This document shows positions 9,376 through 17,551 of a stretch of 64,000 bases of DNA, piece by piece (positions within the stretch are counted from its first letter, which is position 1; each line of letters starts with the position of its first letter). The DNA lies in contig CAJTMB010000005.1 of the NCBI GenBank assembly GCA_910577105.1, positions 57,053 through 121,052 of the forward strand. The letters are read 5' to 3'. Made by a program: the position numbers and the translations under genes. The notes beneath the pieces are model-generated. The model was not told the DNA's origin, made no database searches, and saw nothing but the letters and a program-made list of their open reading frames with translations. The stretch is from an uncultured Lachnospiraceae bacterium (GTDB lineage: Bacteria > Bacillota > Clostridia > Lachnospirales > Lachnospiraceae).

Positions 9376-10218
9376 ATGAGTAATCTTTTATTCAACATTT
9401 TTCCCCATGAAAATTTTATCGATTTAGGTATGTACCAATATGGTTATGAGCAATGTGACCCCGGGCATTCTTTCGGTCCTTCGGCCAGGAACCATTATCT
9501 TTTTCATTACATTATTTCAGGTACCGGCACACTTATGGCTGATAATGCTGACGGCGTAACCCAGACCTACTCCATCAAAAGCGGACAGGGATTTCTAATA
9601 TTTCCAAAGCAGATTGTAACCTATTATGCCGACCCAAAGCTTCCCTGGGAATATGTCTGGATTGAATTTGACGGGCTGAAAGTAAAAGAACTTCTCGACT
9701 TGACAGAACTTTCAAAAGACGCTCCTGTATACAGGCCTCACTCCAAAGACCTCCGCGGGCAGATGATGGAGGAAATGTTATATATTGTACACCATGCCGA
9801 TGAATCATCCTTTCATCTCATCGGCCATTTATATCTTTTTCTGGATTATCTTACCCGCTCATCAAAATCAACCAGACTAATCCAAAGCAGCAAAATGAGT
9901 GATTATTACATTAAAGAAGCTATTCATTACATAGAACAGAATTTTCAAAACGATATTTCCATCGAAGAAATTGCTTCCGTCTGCGGAATCAACCGTAGTT
10001 ATTTTGGGAAAATTTTTCATAGCTCCATAGGCCGTTCCCCACAGGAATTTTTGATGCACTACCGGATGGCAAAAGCAACGGAACTGTTAAAGCTGACCTC
10101 CTTATCCATTGCGGAAATCGGTTCCGCTGTCGGATATGAAAATCAGCTTCATTTTTCCCGTGCTTTTAAAAGTATTTACGGACTATCTCCCAGAGAATGG
10201 AGAAATCAGCATAAATAA
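9376..10218 (+). CDS. msmR: AraC-family sugar operon regulator (MsmR type)
   Basis: The 280-residue protein has an N-terminal cupin-like sugar-sensing domain (about 20-160) and a C-terminal double helix-turn-helix (about 180-278) with the AraC signature around S-A-V-G-Y-E-N-Q-L-H-F-S-R-A-F-K. GGGAG lies 8 bases before the ATG. It is divergent from the importer/enzyme operon, matching msmR of streptococci, and is expected to activate it in response to an alpha-galactoside. The exact inducer cannot be read from sequence. Confidence 0.9.
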   Translation: MSNLLFNIFPHENFIDLGMYQYGYEQCDPGHSFGPSARNHYLFHYIISGTGTLMADNADGVTQTYSIKSGQGFLIFPKQIVTYYADPKLPWEYVWIEFDGLKVKELLDLTELSKDAPVYRPHSKDLRGQMMEEMLYIVHHADESSFHLIGHLYLFLDYLTRSSKSTRLIQSSKMSDYYIKEAIHYIEQNFQNDISIEEIASVCGINRSYFGKIFHSSIGRSPQEFLMHYRMAKATELLKLTSLSIAEIGSAVGYENQLHFSRAFKSIYGLSPREWRNQHK

Positions 10219-10235
10219 TCCGGTGGCTTCCCGTT

Positions 10236-10670
10236 CTATAGGAACTGCCGGATATCACTGACAAGCTTTTCTTCCAAGTTTATCAACTGCTTTGCGATAT
10301 CCTTTGTCTTTTCATCCGCCGCCTGATACTGGTTTAAATACTTATTCAGCGACTTTACTCCCATGTTACACCCATCTGTCATCAAGTTGGCTATGGTCTT
10401 ATCCGATTCATTCATCACCAATTTAACATTAGTCTTTATCCACGACATGCTTTTTGCCATGGGATTTGGATTTTTTCCCTCATCATGGTATTTATCCAAA
10501 AGCTTTTGTATCTCTTCTTTTAGCTTTTCGTGCTTATTTTCGCATTCCACAAGATGTTTTCGGAAAGTCTCATCATGCACATAGCTGATAACATCCTCAA
10601 TGGAATCTATCCCCATTTTTATGCCGGCGTCGCATTCCCGCAGCAGTTTTATGGTATCCGGTTCAATCAT
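10236..10670 (-). CDS. DUF2383-like four-helix bundle protein
   Basis: The 144-residue protein is almost wholly helical and charged, without signal or membrane segment. The pattern of an acidic first helix (L-L-R-E-C-D-A-G-I-K-M-G), an H-x6-K-L-K-E-E-I second helix and an M-T-D-G-C-N-M-G motif in the third suggests the DUF2383/ferritin-like bundle group. AAGGAG lies 10 bases before the ATG at 10670; the longer reading from 10766 begins with a Cys-rich, unlikely N-terminus. Function unknown. It is convergent with the AraC-type gene, 17 bases away. Confidence 0.65.
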   Translation of the reverse strand: MIEPDTIKLLRECDAGIKMGIDSIEDVISYVHDETFRKHLVECENKHEKLKEEIQKLLDKYHDEGKNPNPMAKSMSWIKTNVKLVMNESDKTIANLMTDGCNMGVKSLNKYLNQYQAADEKTKDIAKQLINLEEKLVSDIRQFL

Positions 10671-10977
10671 TTTAGAGTCACTCCTTTTGCTTTTAGGGGT
10701 ATTATGTCCGCTTACGCAATGATTCATTCTTTTGCGCCATGGCGACTCTTCACAAATTTTACACAAAGTCCGGAAAAAGTGCCGGTATTTATGTCTTACA
10801 AAACAACATTACAAGAATTTTTCCCTGGTCAATTTTATAATCCGCAATCTCTTTTTGATAGGGTTTAATAACTCTTTCACCGTTGAGAACATAGGAAGCT
10901 TCACGTTATCCAGTATGTTTTTTGATTCGGTATTCTTTTTGCTCTTCCCTCCTTAAGCCTTGCTGCAAACCACAGTA
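10671..10977. other. Intergenic stretch without a supported gene
   Basis: A minus-strand frame around 10805-10930 could encode about 40 residues and has a GGAGGG upstream (near 10951), but no start codon fits it. Nothing else is recognisable. Confidence 0.4.
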
Positions 10978-11763
10978 TTACCAGTCACTGTCCCAATCGG
11001 ACCAGTCAGAATCCCAGTCGCCCCCATAGTCCCAGTCGGAATCCCAGTCATTATCCCAACCGCTGTCGTCATTCCAACCGTCATCATCGTCCCAATCATT
11101 ACCCCATCCGCTGTTATCGTCCCAGTTGTCGTTATCATCCCAATTATCGCCCCAGTTATTTTCACTGTCCCAATTACTGTTTGTAAATGGTTGGTATCTA
11201 TTATAACAATTGTAAGGACTACAGCTAAAATAACCGATTCTTCCCTGCAACAGACTAAACATACTGCATAAGTTTAAGATTATCATTGTAATAATGACAA
11301 TCCAGAAAATGGTTTTTTTGGAAGTATGTCGATATGTATTGGCTCCCCGGCGCACCGGTCTGCTTACCGGCTGCACCGGCCTGTTTGCCGCCCGCATCTG
11401 CTTTTGATTGGTCGTCTCTGATTTTATCTTCTGATATAACTCATTAACCGCATAGGCTTCGTCTTTTCCCTCATACCGGACGGCACGGCTGCCGTCGCTT
11501 TTATTTTTATAGACAATAAAATTTCCGCTTTGTTCATCTTTATAAATGCCAAATGCCCTTGCACCGGTATAATTCTCTCCTATAAAAAACCGCATCTGTG
11601 CCAGCGGCAAATTGTGGGATATACAAAATGCCTTTAATTCTTCTATTGTGACAGGCACATTATTTGCCGTCCGCTTAAGGTGGGTATTTGTTCCGCCGCA
11701 ATAGGGACATACGCTGTCCGTATCATTTATAAACTGTCCGCAATAATCGCATTGAATCTGCAT
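10978..11763 (-). CDS. Zinc-ribbon membrane protein with Trp/Asp-rich tail
   Basis: The 261-residue product starts with a zinc ribbon (C-D-Y-C ... C-P-Y-C, about residues 5-24), continues with a basic linker, has one transmembrane helix (about 150-172), and ends in about 75 residues made almost only of Trp, Asp, Asn, Gly and Ser in a loose D-W-D-S-D-W pattern. GGGAGG lies 9 bases before the ATG at 11763. The ribbon would be cytoplasmic and the tail outside. The tail is strongly acidic and aromatic; metal or carbohydrate binding is possible but unproven. No similarity that gives a function was recognised. Confidence 0.75.
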   Translation of the reverse strand: MQIQCDYCGQFINDTDSVCPYCGGTNTHLKRTANNVPVTIEELKAFCISHNLPLAQMRFFIGENYTGARAFGIYKDEQSGNFIVYKNKSDGSRAVRYEGKDEAYAVNELYQKIKSETTNQKQMRAANRPVQPVSRPVRRGANTYRHTSKKTIFWIVIITMIILNLCSMFSLLQGRIGYFSCSPYNCYNRYQPFTNSNWDSENNWGDNWDDNDNWDDNSGWGNDWDDDDGWNDDSGWDNDWDSDWDYGGDWDSDWSDWDSDW

Positions 11764-11783
11764 GGTTTTCTGCCTCCCTTTTC

Positions 11784-12065
11784 TTAAACGCAACCGGAAT
11801 TATCCCTGCAAAAACAGTGTTTTCTGTCAATTAATACAGATTTAGTTCCAACTTTACCGGAACCGCAGACATCATCTACATAACTGTCACCGGCAAAAAC
11901 CGCATCTTCTTTGCCGCACTGTTCTTTCCTCAAAATATACTGATAAATAAAACTCTTCCGGGCTGATATCTTTATCTTGTAATGCCAAAATCTTTTTACG
12001 ACATCCAGAGAGCCTGTTCCTGTCGAAATCAAGGTTCCGTATACATCAAAGATAATTAGTTTCAT
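11784..12065 (-). pseudogene. Internally deleted HAD-family phosphatase
   Basis: The 93-residue frame starts with HAD motif I (M-K-L-I-I-F-D-V-Y-G-T-L) and ends with motif IV (V-F-A-G-D-S-Y-V-D-D-V) and the usual V-L-I-D-R-K ending. The cap domain and motifs II/III, normally over 100 residues, are missing between about residues 30 and 45. A normal member is 200-240 residues. The deletion keeps the frame, so a short product could be made but could not be a working phosphatase. It ends 20 bases before the zinc-ribbon gene start. Confidence 0.75.
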
Positions 12066-12228
12066 AAATACCACCATTATAAAAATGTAAGTTAACGCTA
12101 TTATTACCAATCAGCTGGACATGGCGGCCCCTGATGTTCAGAGCTTCCGTTGTTAATGGATAATTTGGATTGCTGCTTATGTAGGCATCGGACAGATGCC
12201 TTATACGGCGCTCAGTGAAAAGGAAAGA

Positions 12229-12291
12229 CTACATTTTTGTCTGTAACGCTGCTGCAATCCCCGCCAGAGTCATTATCGTTTTCCTCTTCAT
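12229..12291 (-). pseudogene. Signal-peptide-like remnant, 20 codons
   Basis: The frame reads M-K-R-K-T-I-M-T-L-A-G-I-A-A-A-L-Q-T-K-M then TAG: a basic N-terminus and hydrophobic core as in an exported protein, cut off right after. AAAGGA lies upstream of the ATG. It may be the 5' end of a lost lipoprotein gene, or a chance frame. Confidence 0.35.
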
Positions 12292-12518
12292 AAGTCCATC
12301 CTTTCGCCTCTCCATGGCTTCCAATCGAACAAATTCATTCTATCATAAACATCATTTTGTTACAATGCAACTCCATTGATTTCCGGCACTTTATCTCATT
12401 TGAAATAAGACAGATTTTGGTGCCTTTCATGCCTGCTTTCTTCCGCCCGTTTTGCGGACACATATCGCGTATTACAAAACTTATGGATATTCTTCCCGCT
12501 TCTATCTATATCGTACAG

Positions 12519-12549
12519 AAAAAAGGAACCGGGACAAATCGGTTCCTTT
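12519..12549 (-). terminator. Rho-independent terminator
   Basis: A perfect 10-bp stem (12522-12531 with 12540-12549, AAAGGAACCG/CGGTTCCTTT) ends, on the minus strand, in six T residues (12524-12519). It lies 49 bases beyond the end of the broken gene at 12598-12999 and probably ended the sigma-factor operon transcript. Confidence 0.85.
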
Positions 12550-12597
12550 CTGTTATAATTGCATGGCGCCATATTTTCGACTGGTTGTTTCAGTCAC

Positions 12598-12999
12598 TTA
12601 ATCTTCACTTATTTTCAATGATTCTGCCATTTTTAGGGCATACTTCTCGATGGTTCCTTCTTCCAGAGAGGCAAGCTTGCTAAATTTACTGTTGTCACAT
12701 ACCATCCACATCACATATGCACCTTCTCCAACCTGTAAATCAGCGGCATATCCTACAAATGGAATGGTAATTTTTGTCTCTCCATTGTCAAAGACAATAT
12801 CATAACCCAAAGCATCCGTACTATACTAAAAATAATACCACACGGCATCACTTACTAACTCGCTGCCATCCTCCAGCATCGTTTCCAGACTGTCAATTTC
12901 AGATTCCTCATTCCAACTTTCCAATTTTACAGCAAGCAAAGAATCCTTCTGATAAGTCACTTCACAGGAATCTGTCTTATTATGCGGAATTAAAGCAGA
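12598..12999 (-). pseudogene. Frameshifted, start-less remnant of unknown family
   Basis: Two minus-strand frames join to one protein-like sequence. The first (12999-12826) runs from just after the upstream stop through I-P-H-N-K-T-D-S to S-D-A-V-W-Y-Y-F and stops at TAG. The second (from about 12825 to 12598) continues Y-S-T-D-A-L-G-Y-D-I-V-F-D and ends K-I-S-E-D. The switch near 12826 marks a frameshift, and no start codon with a ribosome-binding site precedes the first part. It follows the lipoprotein gene directly, so it may once have been the fourth gene of the sigma operon. Family not recognised. Confidence 0.6.
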
Positions 13000-14154
13000 C
13001 TATTCTGTAAAAGCTTTTCGATTTTCCCAAATCAGTTCACCGCTTATGGCATTGACGGCAATCACCTCTTCGCTCCTTTGGCTTTGCTCTTTTTCGTCTT
13101 CTCCTGCCCAAAACCTCCAGACCGGTACAATAAGCAAATCGCCCTCGGAAGAGATAACCGACAGGTATTCCAGACTGATTTTGGTAACCGATAACGACTT
13201 TTCCTGTATCGGAATCTGGTCTATCTGCTCCTGCATGGCCGTTATGGCTTCATGAACCGATAAAATGGGCTTGTCCAATCCGATTTCTTCCTCTGAGTAA
13301 AAGCTTCCCCAGATTTTTACAGGAAACGGACTGTCCTTCCCCGTTGCCGTACTGAAATCATGCCAGGCTGTCACGGGCATCCCGTCAATTATTTTTCTGA
13401 ATACCGCCTTTATAAAAAATTGCCCGTCATCCGTTTCACAAACATGTATCAAATCGCATGAATAACTGCCGTTTTTATCTATAGCGCCGATATCGTACAG
13501 TCCAAGCTGTTCTATCTCGGCAGAAGAGATATCTCTCACCTTCAAAAGGGTTGTATATGTATACTCATCCATCTCAGCCATTGCATCGTCTTGAACAACA
13601 ATGGGAAATATCTGTTTGATATCGGAGTATATATCTGTGGCAGTTTCTTTGTGATTTAAAATATCTTCCACCGGTATTTCGGAACGGATAATCTGATATA
13701 TCCAGGATTCTCCTCTGGGTGTCACAAATTCCCATACATCCTTTTCCTGATTGTATTCGACGGCTTCAATAACGTCCCATGTTTCTGCAGGATGCATTAT
13801 TTTCAGCAAATCCTCCCGGCGCTCCTCCGTAAATGGCTCCGGCACATATTTATAGCAGCTTACCTGATTGATGCCATCCGCAAAGACCTGTGCATCAATA
13901 GATATTTTTCTACCGTCTGCACCCTCTATCACCTGCGCTACTGTTTCACCAAAAAATTCATCAGCCGCTTCACTATAGGGGATGTCTTCCATATTTTCCG
14001 TACATTCCTCTTTAACGGCTGCATCTTCTGCACCGGGAAAATTTTGTTCCTTATCCTCCTGTCCGCTGCATCCCATAAAAAACATCGGCATAAACAGTAA
14101 TATTGTAAGTATAGAAAAACCTATTTTTAACTTGCCCGTCATACTCTTCTTCAT
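13000..14154 (-). CDS. Secreted lipoprotein in sigma-factor operon
   Basis: The 384-residue protein has a basic N-terminus, a hydrophobic stretch and a lipobox-like F-F-M-G-C (Cys about 29), followed by an acidic linker and a long extracellular region. The C-terminal part (S-V-H-E-A-I-T-A-M ... V-P-V-W-R-F ... A-I-S-G-E-L-I-W) resembles PepSY/YycI-like domains of envelope-stress lipoproteins. It starts 7 bases after the anti-sigma gene. The ATG at 14154 has a very close GGAG; the ATG at 14142 is an alternative. Third gene of the operon, probably a sensor partner or regulon output. Exact function unknown. Confidence 0.75.
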   Translation of the reverse strand: MKKSMTGKLKIGFSILTILLFMPMFFMGCSGQEDKEQNFPGAEDAAVKEECTENMEDIPYSEAADEFFGETVAQVIEGADGRKISIDAQVFADGINQVSCYKYVPEPFTEERREDLLKIMHPAETWDVIEAVEYNQEKDVWEFVTPRGESWIYQIIRSEIPVEDILNHKETATDIYSDIKQIFPIVVQDDAMAEMDEYTYTTLLKVRDISSAEIEQLGLYDIGAIDKNGSYSCDLIHVCETDDGQFFIKAVFRKIIDGMPVTAWHDFSTATGKDSPFPVKIWGSFYSEEEIGLDKPILSVHEAITAMQEQIDQIPIQEKSLSVTKISLEYLSVISSEGDLLIVPVWRFWAGEDEKEQSQRSEEVIAVNAISGELIWENRKAFTE

Positions 14155-14161
14155 TTCTCCG

Positions 14162-15139
14162 TTAATTTTCAGGATAGCCTTCACGGAAGCCCATCTGGAT
14201 TTCATAGAGTATTCTGTCAAAGCAGTATGGAATCTTATGTTCAAAATCTATTATCTGTAAAAATTCCGCATCGGACAACTCCTCCTCCGGAAGGCAGAAC
14301 TTGCTGTTTTCCTCGCAAAACGCTACACCTGCTCCCGTATATTCATCCCATGTCTTTATAATGATTAAATCCTGCTCAGAGCAGATACCTTCGCTCTCAT
14401 ACCGTTTCTTAAGTTCTTCGTATCTATCACTTTCCGTCTGGCAAAGCTCCCTGCTGTATCCTCCTCCCACATCCAGATTAGACGAGCAATAGGCCAGGTA
14501 AATCCTGTCGACTTCCTCATCGGTCATTGCCGCCATGCGGCTTTCCCAATCTCCCCGGGCAACTATTCTCTCTTGATTCGTTTCATAGATGCTGTAAACC
14601 AATTTATGGTTAAAATCTATAATTTCCAAAAGTTCTTCATCGCTCAAGGCTTCCTCGGGAAGATAAATTGTTCTTGTGGACGCATCAAGCGCCACCCCCT
14701 GTCCGTTATAAGAATCTGCGTCTTCTATGATGGCTAAGCTTCCTTCCGGAAACCGTCCGTTCTTTTCGTATTCTACTGTCAGGGATTGATAACGTTCTCC
14801 TTCTTCCGCCGTTAACGGACGGTTCAGGTTGTTTGTCTCACCGGCATTTGCCAGTTGGTAGAAATTTTCTATTTCCTGTTTCTCCATGCCTTCCATACGT
14901 TGTCTGTATAAACTGATAATCTCCATCGCAGTAACGGTGGTTCCGCATATAAGGCAACAGATAATGGCAGCCACAGCCGCCTTGGGCAGTCGTAATTTGC
15001 GCCCTCTTTTTTTTGCGGATATCTTCCTTTCTCCCTCCGCTTCCATGTGTATCTGTGAAAAGGCCTCATTTGCTTTATGCAATACAACTTCGGGAATTTC
15101 CAAATCCCGATATAAGATATCTTCCTTTTTATTGTTCAT
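14162..15139 (-). CDS. Probable membrane anti-sigma factor with duplicated ectodomain
   Basis: The 325-residue protein has a cytoplasmic N-terminus of about 50 residues, one membrane helix (about 52-72) and an extracellular region that contains two similar units of about 90 residues: both run R-Y-x-x-L ... Y-E-x-x-G ... Y-x-G-x-G-V-A ... L-P-E-E-x-L-S-D-x-E-x-L-x-I-I-D-F. It overlaps the ECF sigma gene by 11 bases, the standard sigma/anti-sigma coupling. The anti-sigma role is inferred from order and topology; no zinc-binding anti-sigma motif is visible. Confidence 0.7.
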   Translation of the reverse strand: MNNKKEDILYRDLEIPEVVLHKANEAFSQIHMEAEGERKISAKKRGRKLRLPKAAVAAIICCLICGTTVTAMEIISLYRQRMEGMEKQEIENFYQLANAGETNNLNRPLTAEEGERYQSLTVEYEKNGRFPEGSLAIIEDADSYNGQGVALDASTRTIYLPEEALSDEELLEIIDFNHKLVYSIYETNQERIVARGDWESRMAAMTDEEVDRIYLAYCSSNLDVGGGYSRELCQTESDRYEELKKRYESEGICSEQDLIIIKTWDEYTGAGVAFCEENSKFCLPEEELSDAEFLQIIDFEHKIPYCFDRILYEIQMGFREGYPEN

Positions 15140-15644
15140 CCGCTATGCCTCCCTTATAATATTTTGATAATTGTTCCCGACCCCTGGAGAGTCTCGTCCG
15201 CACTGTGCTGTCCGTAATTCCCAATACCTTTGCTATTTCTTTTGTGCGGAAACCTTCCGAGTAGAATAAAATAAGCACAATACGATACTTTTCGTCAATG
15301 GATGACAATGCCTCCTGCCATTCTATATTGCTGACGCTCTCTTCGCTGACTCTTTCAGGCAGCTTGTCCGTATATATAACCCGGCTGTTGCTTCTGATTA
15401 TTCCATAACAATTATTGACCAAAATCTTTGTCATCCAGGTTTTAAAATACCTGTTCACTCTTAAGTCACCCAATTTCTCCCAACAGATAAGCAGCGTATT
15501 CTGAATGGCGTCCGCTACATCCTCATCATTCATCAGAATGGCTTTTGCCGTACGGTACATGCTTTGCATCTGCGACTTCATTAATTCCGTAAATGCGTCG
15601 GGATTTTTCATTTTTGCTTTTTGAATCAGAATTTCATCACTCAT
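15129..15644 (-). CDS. ECF RNA polymerase sigma factor
   Basis: The 171-residue protein has sigma region 2 (about 10-75, with D-E-D-V-A-D-A-I-Q-N and W-M-T-K-I-L) and region 4 (about 105-160, with F-R-T-K-E-I-A-K-V-L-G-I-T and T-V-R-T-R-L-S-R-G-R). Length and composition fit the extracytoplasmic-function group. It is the first gene of a three- or four-gene operon with its likely anti-sigma and a lipoprotein, so it probably answers an envelope signal. Confidence 0.93.
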   Translation of the reverse strand: MSDEILIQKAKMKNPDAFTELMKSQMQSMYRTAKAILMNDEDVADAIQNTLLICWEKLGDLRVNRYFKTWMTKILVNNCYGIIRSNSRVIYTDKLPERVSEESVSNIEWQEALSSIDEKYRIVLILFYSEGFRTKEIAKVLGITDSTVRTRLSRGREQLSKYYKGGIADEQ

Positions 15645-15768
15645 TTACTTTTCACCATCTCCTCGTTTGTGGGTGCGGTAATTAATAAAACAGGAGCTCC
15701 CTATTTCGAATTACATACAATAGATGTCCGGAAGTTTAAAAATGTCCCACAAAAATAGACTTTTATTT

Positions 15769-15802
15769 TTAAAAAAGGCCCTGTATGGTATACAGAGCCT
15801 TT
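15769..15802 (-). terminator. Rho-independent terminator
   Basis: Arms AAAGGC-CTGTAT and ATACAG-GCCTTT (15774-15802, one C/A mismatch, 3-base loop) are followed on the minus strand by a T run. It lies 15 bases beyond the acyltransferase stop at 15817. Confidence 0.85.
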
Positions 15803-15816
15803 CTAACCTACATGAT

Positions 15817-16278
15817 TCATTCTTTTTCAATCAGACGCATCGGCTGGGACACCACCGTGCTGTTATCCGGCACGTCCGTATTCACCACAGTCCCTGCACC
15901 GATTTTTACGTTATTGCCAATCCTGATATCGCCGATGAGGATTGCTCCTGCTCCAATCAGGCAGTTATCCCCGATTACCGGCGCCTTCCTGTTTACCTCT
16001 CCAATCGTTACATTCTGGTAAATCCAGCAGTTCTCCCCGATTGTTGCATATCTGGAAACAAAAATCCCGTGCAGTCCGTGGGGCAGCCTCGGCACGCCCA
16101 AAAAAACTGCATCCGGACCGATATATCCCCCGTGCTTATGGGCGCACCTGCTCATTCTGAAAGTCAGAATATCCCTGAAAATACCGTTTTTTGCCTTTTT
16201 CTGCCGCCGGTACAGCTTCCAGAAATGCCCCAGATTATCTCCTCTGGAATAATCAATGATTTTTCTTCGGATGTTCAT
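15817..16278 (-). CDS. Hexapeptide-repeat acyltransferase (CysE/NodL-like)
   Basis: The 153-residue protein has a short helical N-terminus and then left-handed beta-helix hexads such as I-G-E-N-C-W, I-G-D-N-C-L, I-G-A-G-A-I, I-G-N-N-V-K, I-G-A-G-T-V. The final V-V-x-T-D-V-P-D-N-S-T-V-V motif is typical of serine acetyltransferase and related polysaccharide acetyltransferases that use acetyl-CoA. It is shorter than true CysE and stands alone, so a sugar or capsule acceptor is as likely as serine. Confidence 0.8.
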   Translation of the reverse strand: MNIRRKIIDYSRGDNLGHFWKLYRRQKKAKNGIFRDILTFRMSRCAHKHGGYIGPDAVFLGVPRLPHGLHGIFVSRYATIGENCWIYQNVTIGEVNRKAPVIGDNCLIGAGAILIGDIRIGNNVKIGAGTVVNTDVPDNSTVVSQPMRLIEKE

Positions 16279-16323
16279 TACAATATCTCCATATCCATCA
16301 ATTTTCGCGAAACCCGGTTTCCG

Positions 16324-17427
16324 CTAAACGCTGAAATCAAATCTCGTGCCGCTCTCAGGCTCTTTTTCTTCATATGCCGTATTCCGGCTTACTTTTCTGA
16401 TTTTTTCCAAAAGTTCTTCTATGCTGTCCGCCTGCACGATTGTCTGTTGCCTGCCAAGGCGTTCTTTTTGATTTTCCAGTTCGGCAAAAAATGAGGTGGA
16501 ACCATCTGCATTAAAAGAAATGCCAAACTTTGTCATTTTGGTGCCGTTGCCGGCAAAAGCGCCCTCAAAGCCAAACTGCTCGTTTATCTGCCGGGACATC
16601 CTGATTGCACCTTTCATGGCATTTATCTTTTCATTCGCATATTTTTCGTCGGATGCCATTCTTTCAAGCTCTTCTGTCGAAAAAATAACAGAAAATTCTT
16701 TACTGCTGTTTTTCACAAGCGAGCGTAAATTGTCCCCTGCATTTCCCACAATAAAGTCATAATCGCCATACGTTTTCCTGAGTCTTTCCAAAAAAGCCGC
16801 CGCCTTTTTAGATAGTTTTGACTCGCTGCTCTTTACCTCTGTATGCTGCCCCGTCCTTTTTGCCGCCTTATATTCCTCCAGCCAGTTCGGATTCTCATTG
16901 GCTTTTTGCTGCATCCATTTATATAAATACCGAAACCCCGCCGTTATCCCTTCCCTAGTGCCTTGCGCATTTCCTTCCTGCGATATTCTCTGGTATTCTT
17001 TATAGGAAGCTGAATCCACATCGCGCATAATGGCAACCATGTCGTCGCCCAGCCTTGCGCTTTTTTCTTGTATTGCTTCCCACTCCTCGTCCGTAAATGC
17101 GCGGACTCCTTCCAAAGGCTTCGTCGGTATGGGCTCCCTTTTTTCAGGTTCTCCCAAAAGTCCTTTTCCATACTGCTCCAACGCCGTGAGTGCGTCGCCG
17201 GAAAATTCCACAATAACATTGTCCCCGTACCGGGAAGCTATGTCATTCATGATACGGAAGGACTCTTCCTTGGACATCTTATCCATGACCTTGTTGCCTT
17301 TTTCGTCCGTGGTGTTAAATTCATATTTCACCAGAGTATCTTTCTTTGACGCCGCATTGCCATAACTTTTTAACTGCTCCGTCCCTTTGTAAAACCGGCT
17401 GTAATCCTGATTTACACTAATTCCCAT
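16324..17427 (-). CDS. DUF6033-like uncharacterised protein
   Basis: The 367-residue product starts MGISVNQDYS after GGAGG; a longer reading to 17502 lacks a site. It has no signal or membrane helix. It is mostly helical with several Lys/Glu-rich stretches and a Y-G-D-Y-D-F-I-V-G-N-A-G-D motif mirrored earlier by Y-G-D-N-V-I-V-E-F-S-G-D-A, suggesting an internal repeat. The opening and overall look resemble the DUF6033 proteins common in Lachnospiraceae; that match is from memory. Function unknown. Confidence 0.6.
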   Translation of the reverse strand: MGISVNQDYSRFYKGTEQLKSYGNAASKKDTLVKYEFNTTDEKGNKVMDKMSKEESFRIMNDIASRYGDNVIVEFSGDALTALEQYGKGLLGEPEKREPIPTKPLEGVRAFTDEEWEAIQEKSARLGDDMVAIMRDVDSASYKEYQRISQEGNAQGTREGITAGFRYLYKWMQQKANENPNWLEEYKAAKRTGQHTEVKSSESKLSKKAAAFLERLRKTYGDYDFIVGNAGDNLRSLVKNSSKEFSVIFSTEELERMASDEKYANEKINAMKGAIRMSRQINEQFGFEGAFAGNGTKMTKFGISFNADGSTSFFAELENQKERLGRQQTIVQADSIEELLEKIRKVSRNTAYEEKEPESGTRFDFSV

Positions 17428-17551
17428 ATTTTTCTCCTCCTTGAATATAAACTTGAAATCCATTTCTGTTTTTAAAGATAACTGTATATTATCAGTATAC
17501 ACCTACAGCGGGCGTCTGCCAAGTCTGACAAAGCCGGAATTTCCTTACTTT

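Larger units (their letters stand above)
12066..12597. other. Long intergenic region with remnants
   Basis: No intact gene is seen in these 532 bases. It holds a 20-codon signal-peptide-like frame at 12229-12291 and a minus-strand terminator at 12519-12549, both listed separately. The region lies between two broken genes and looks like decayed coding DNA. Confidence 0.5.

Noticed and set aside
10219..10260. Hairpin ATCCGG/CCGGAT between the AraC-type and DUF2383 genes as a terminator
   Set aside because: The stem is interrupted and no T run follows on either strand.
15660..15770. ECF autoregulatory promoter upstream of the sigma gene
   Set aside because: Several AT-rich candidates are present but none has a convincing AAC-type -35 with proper spacing.
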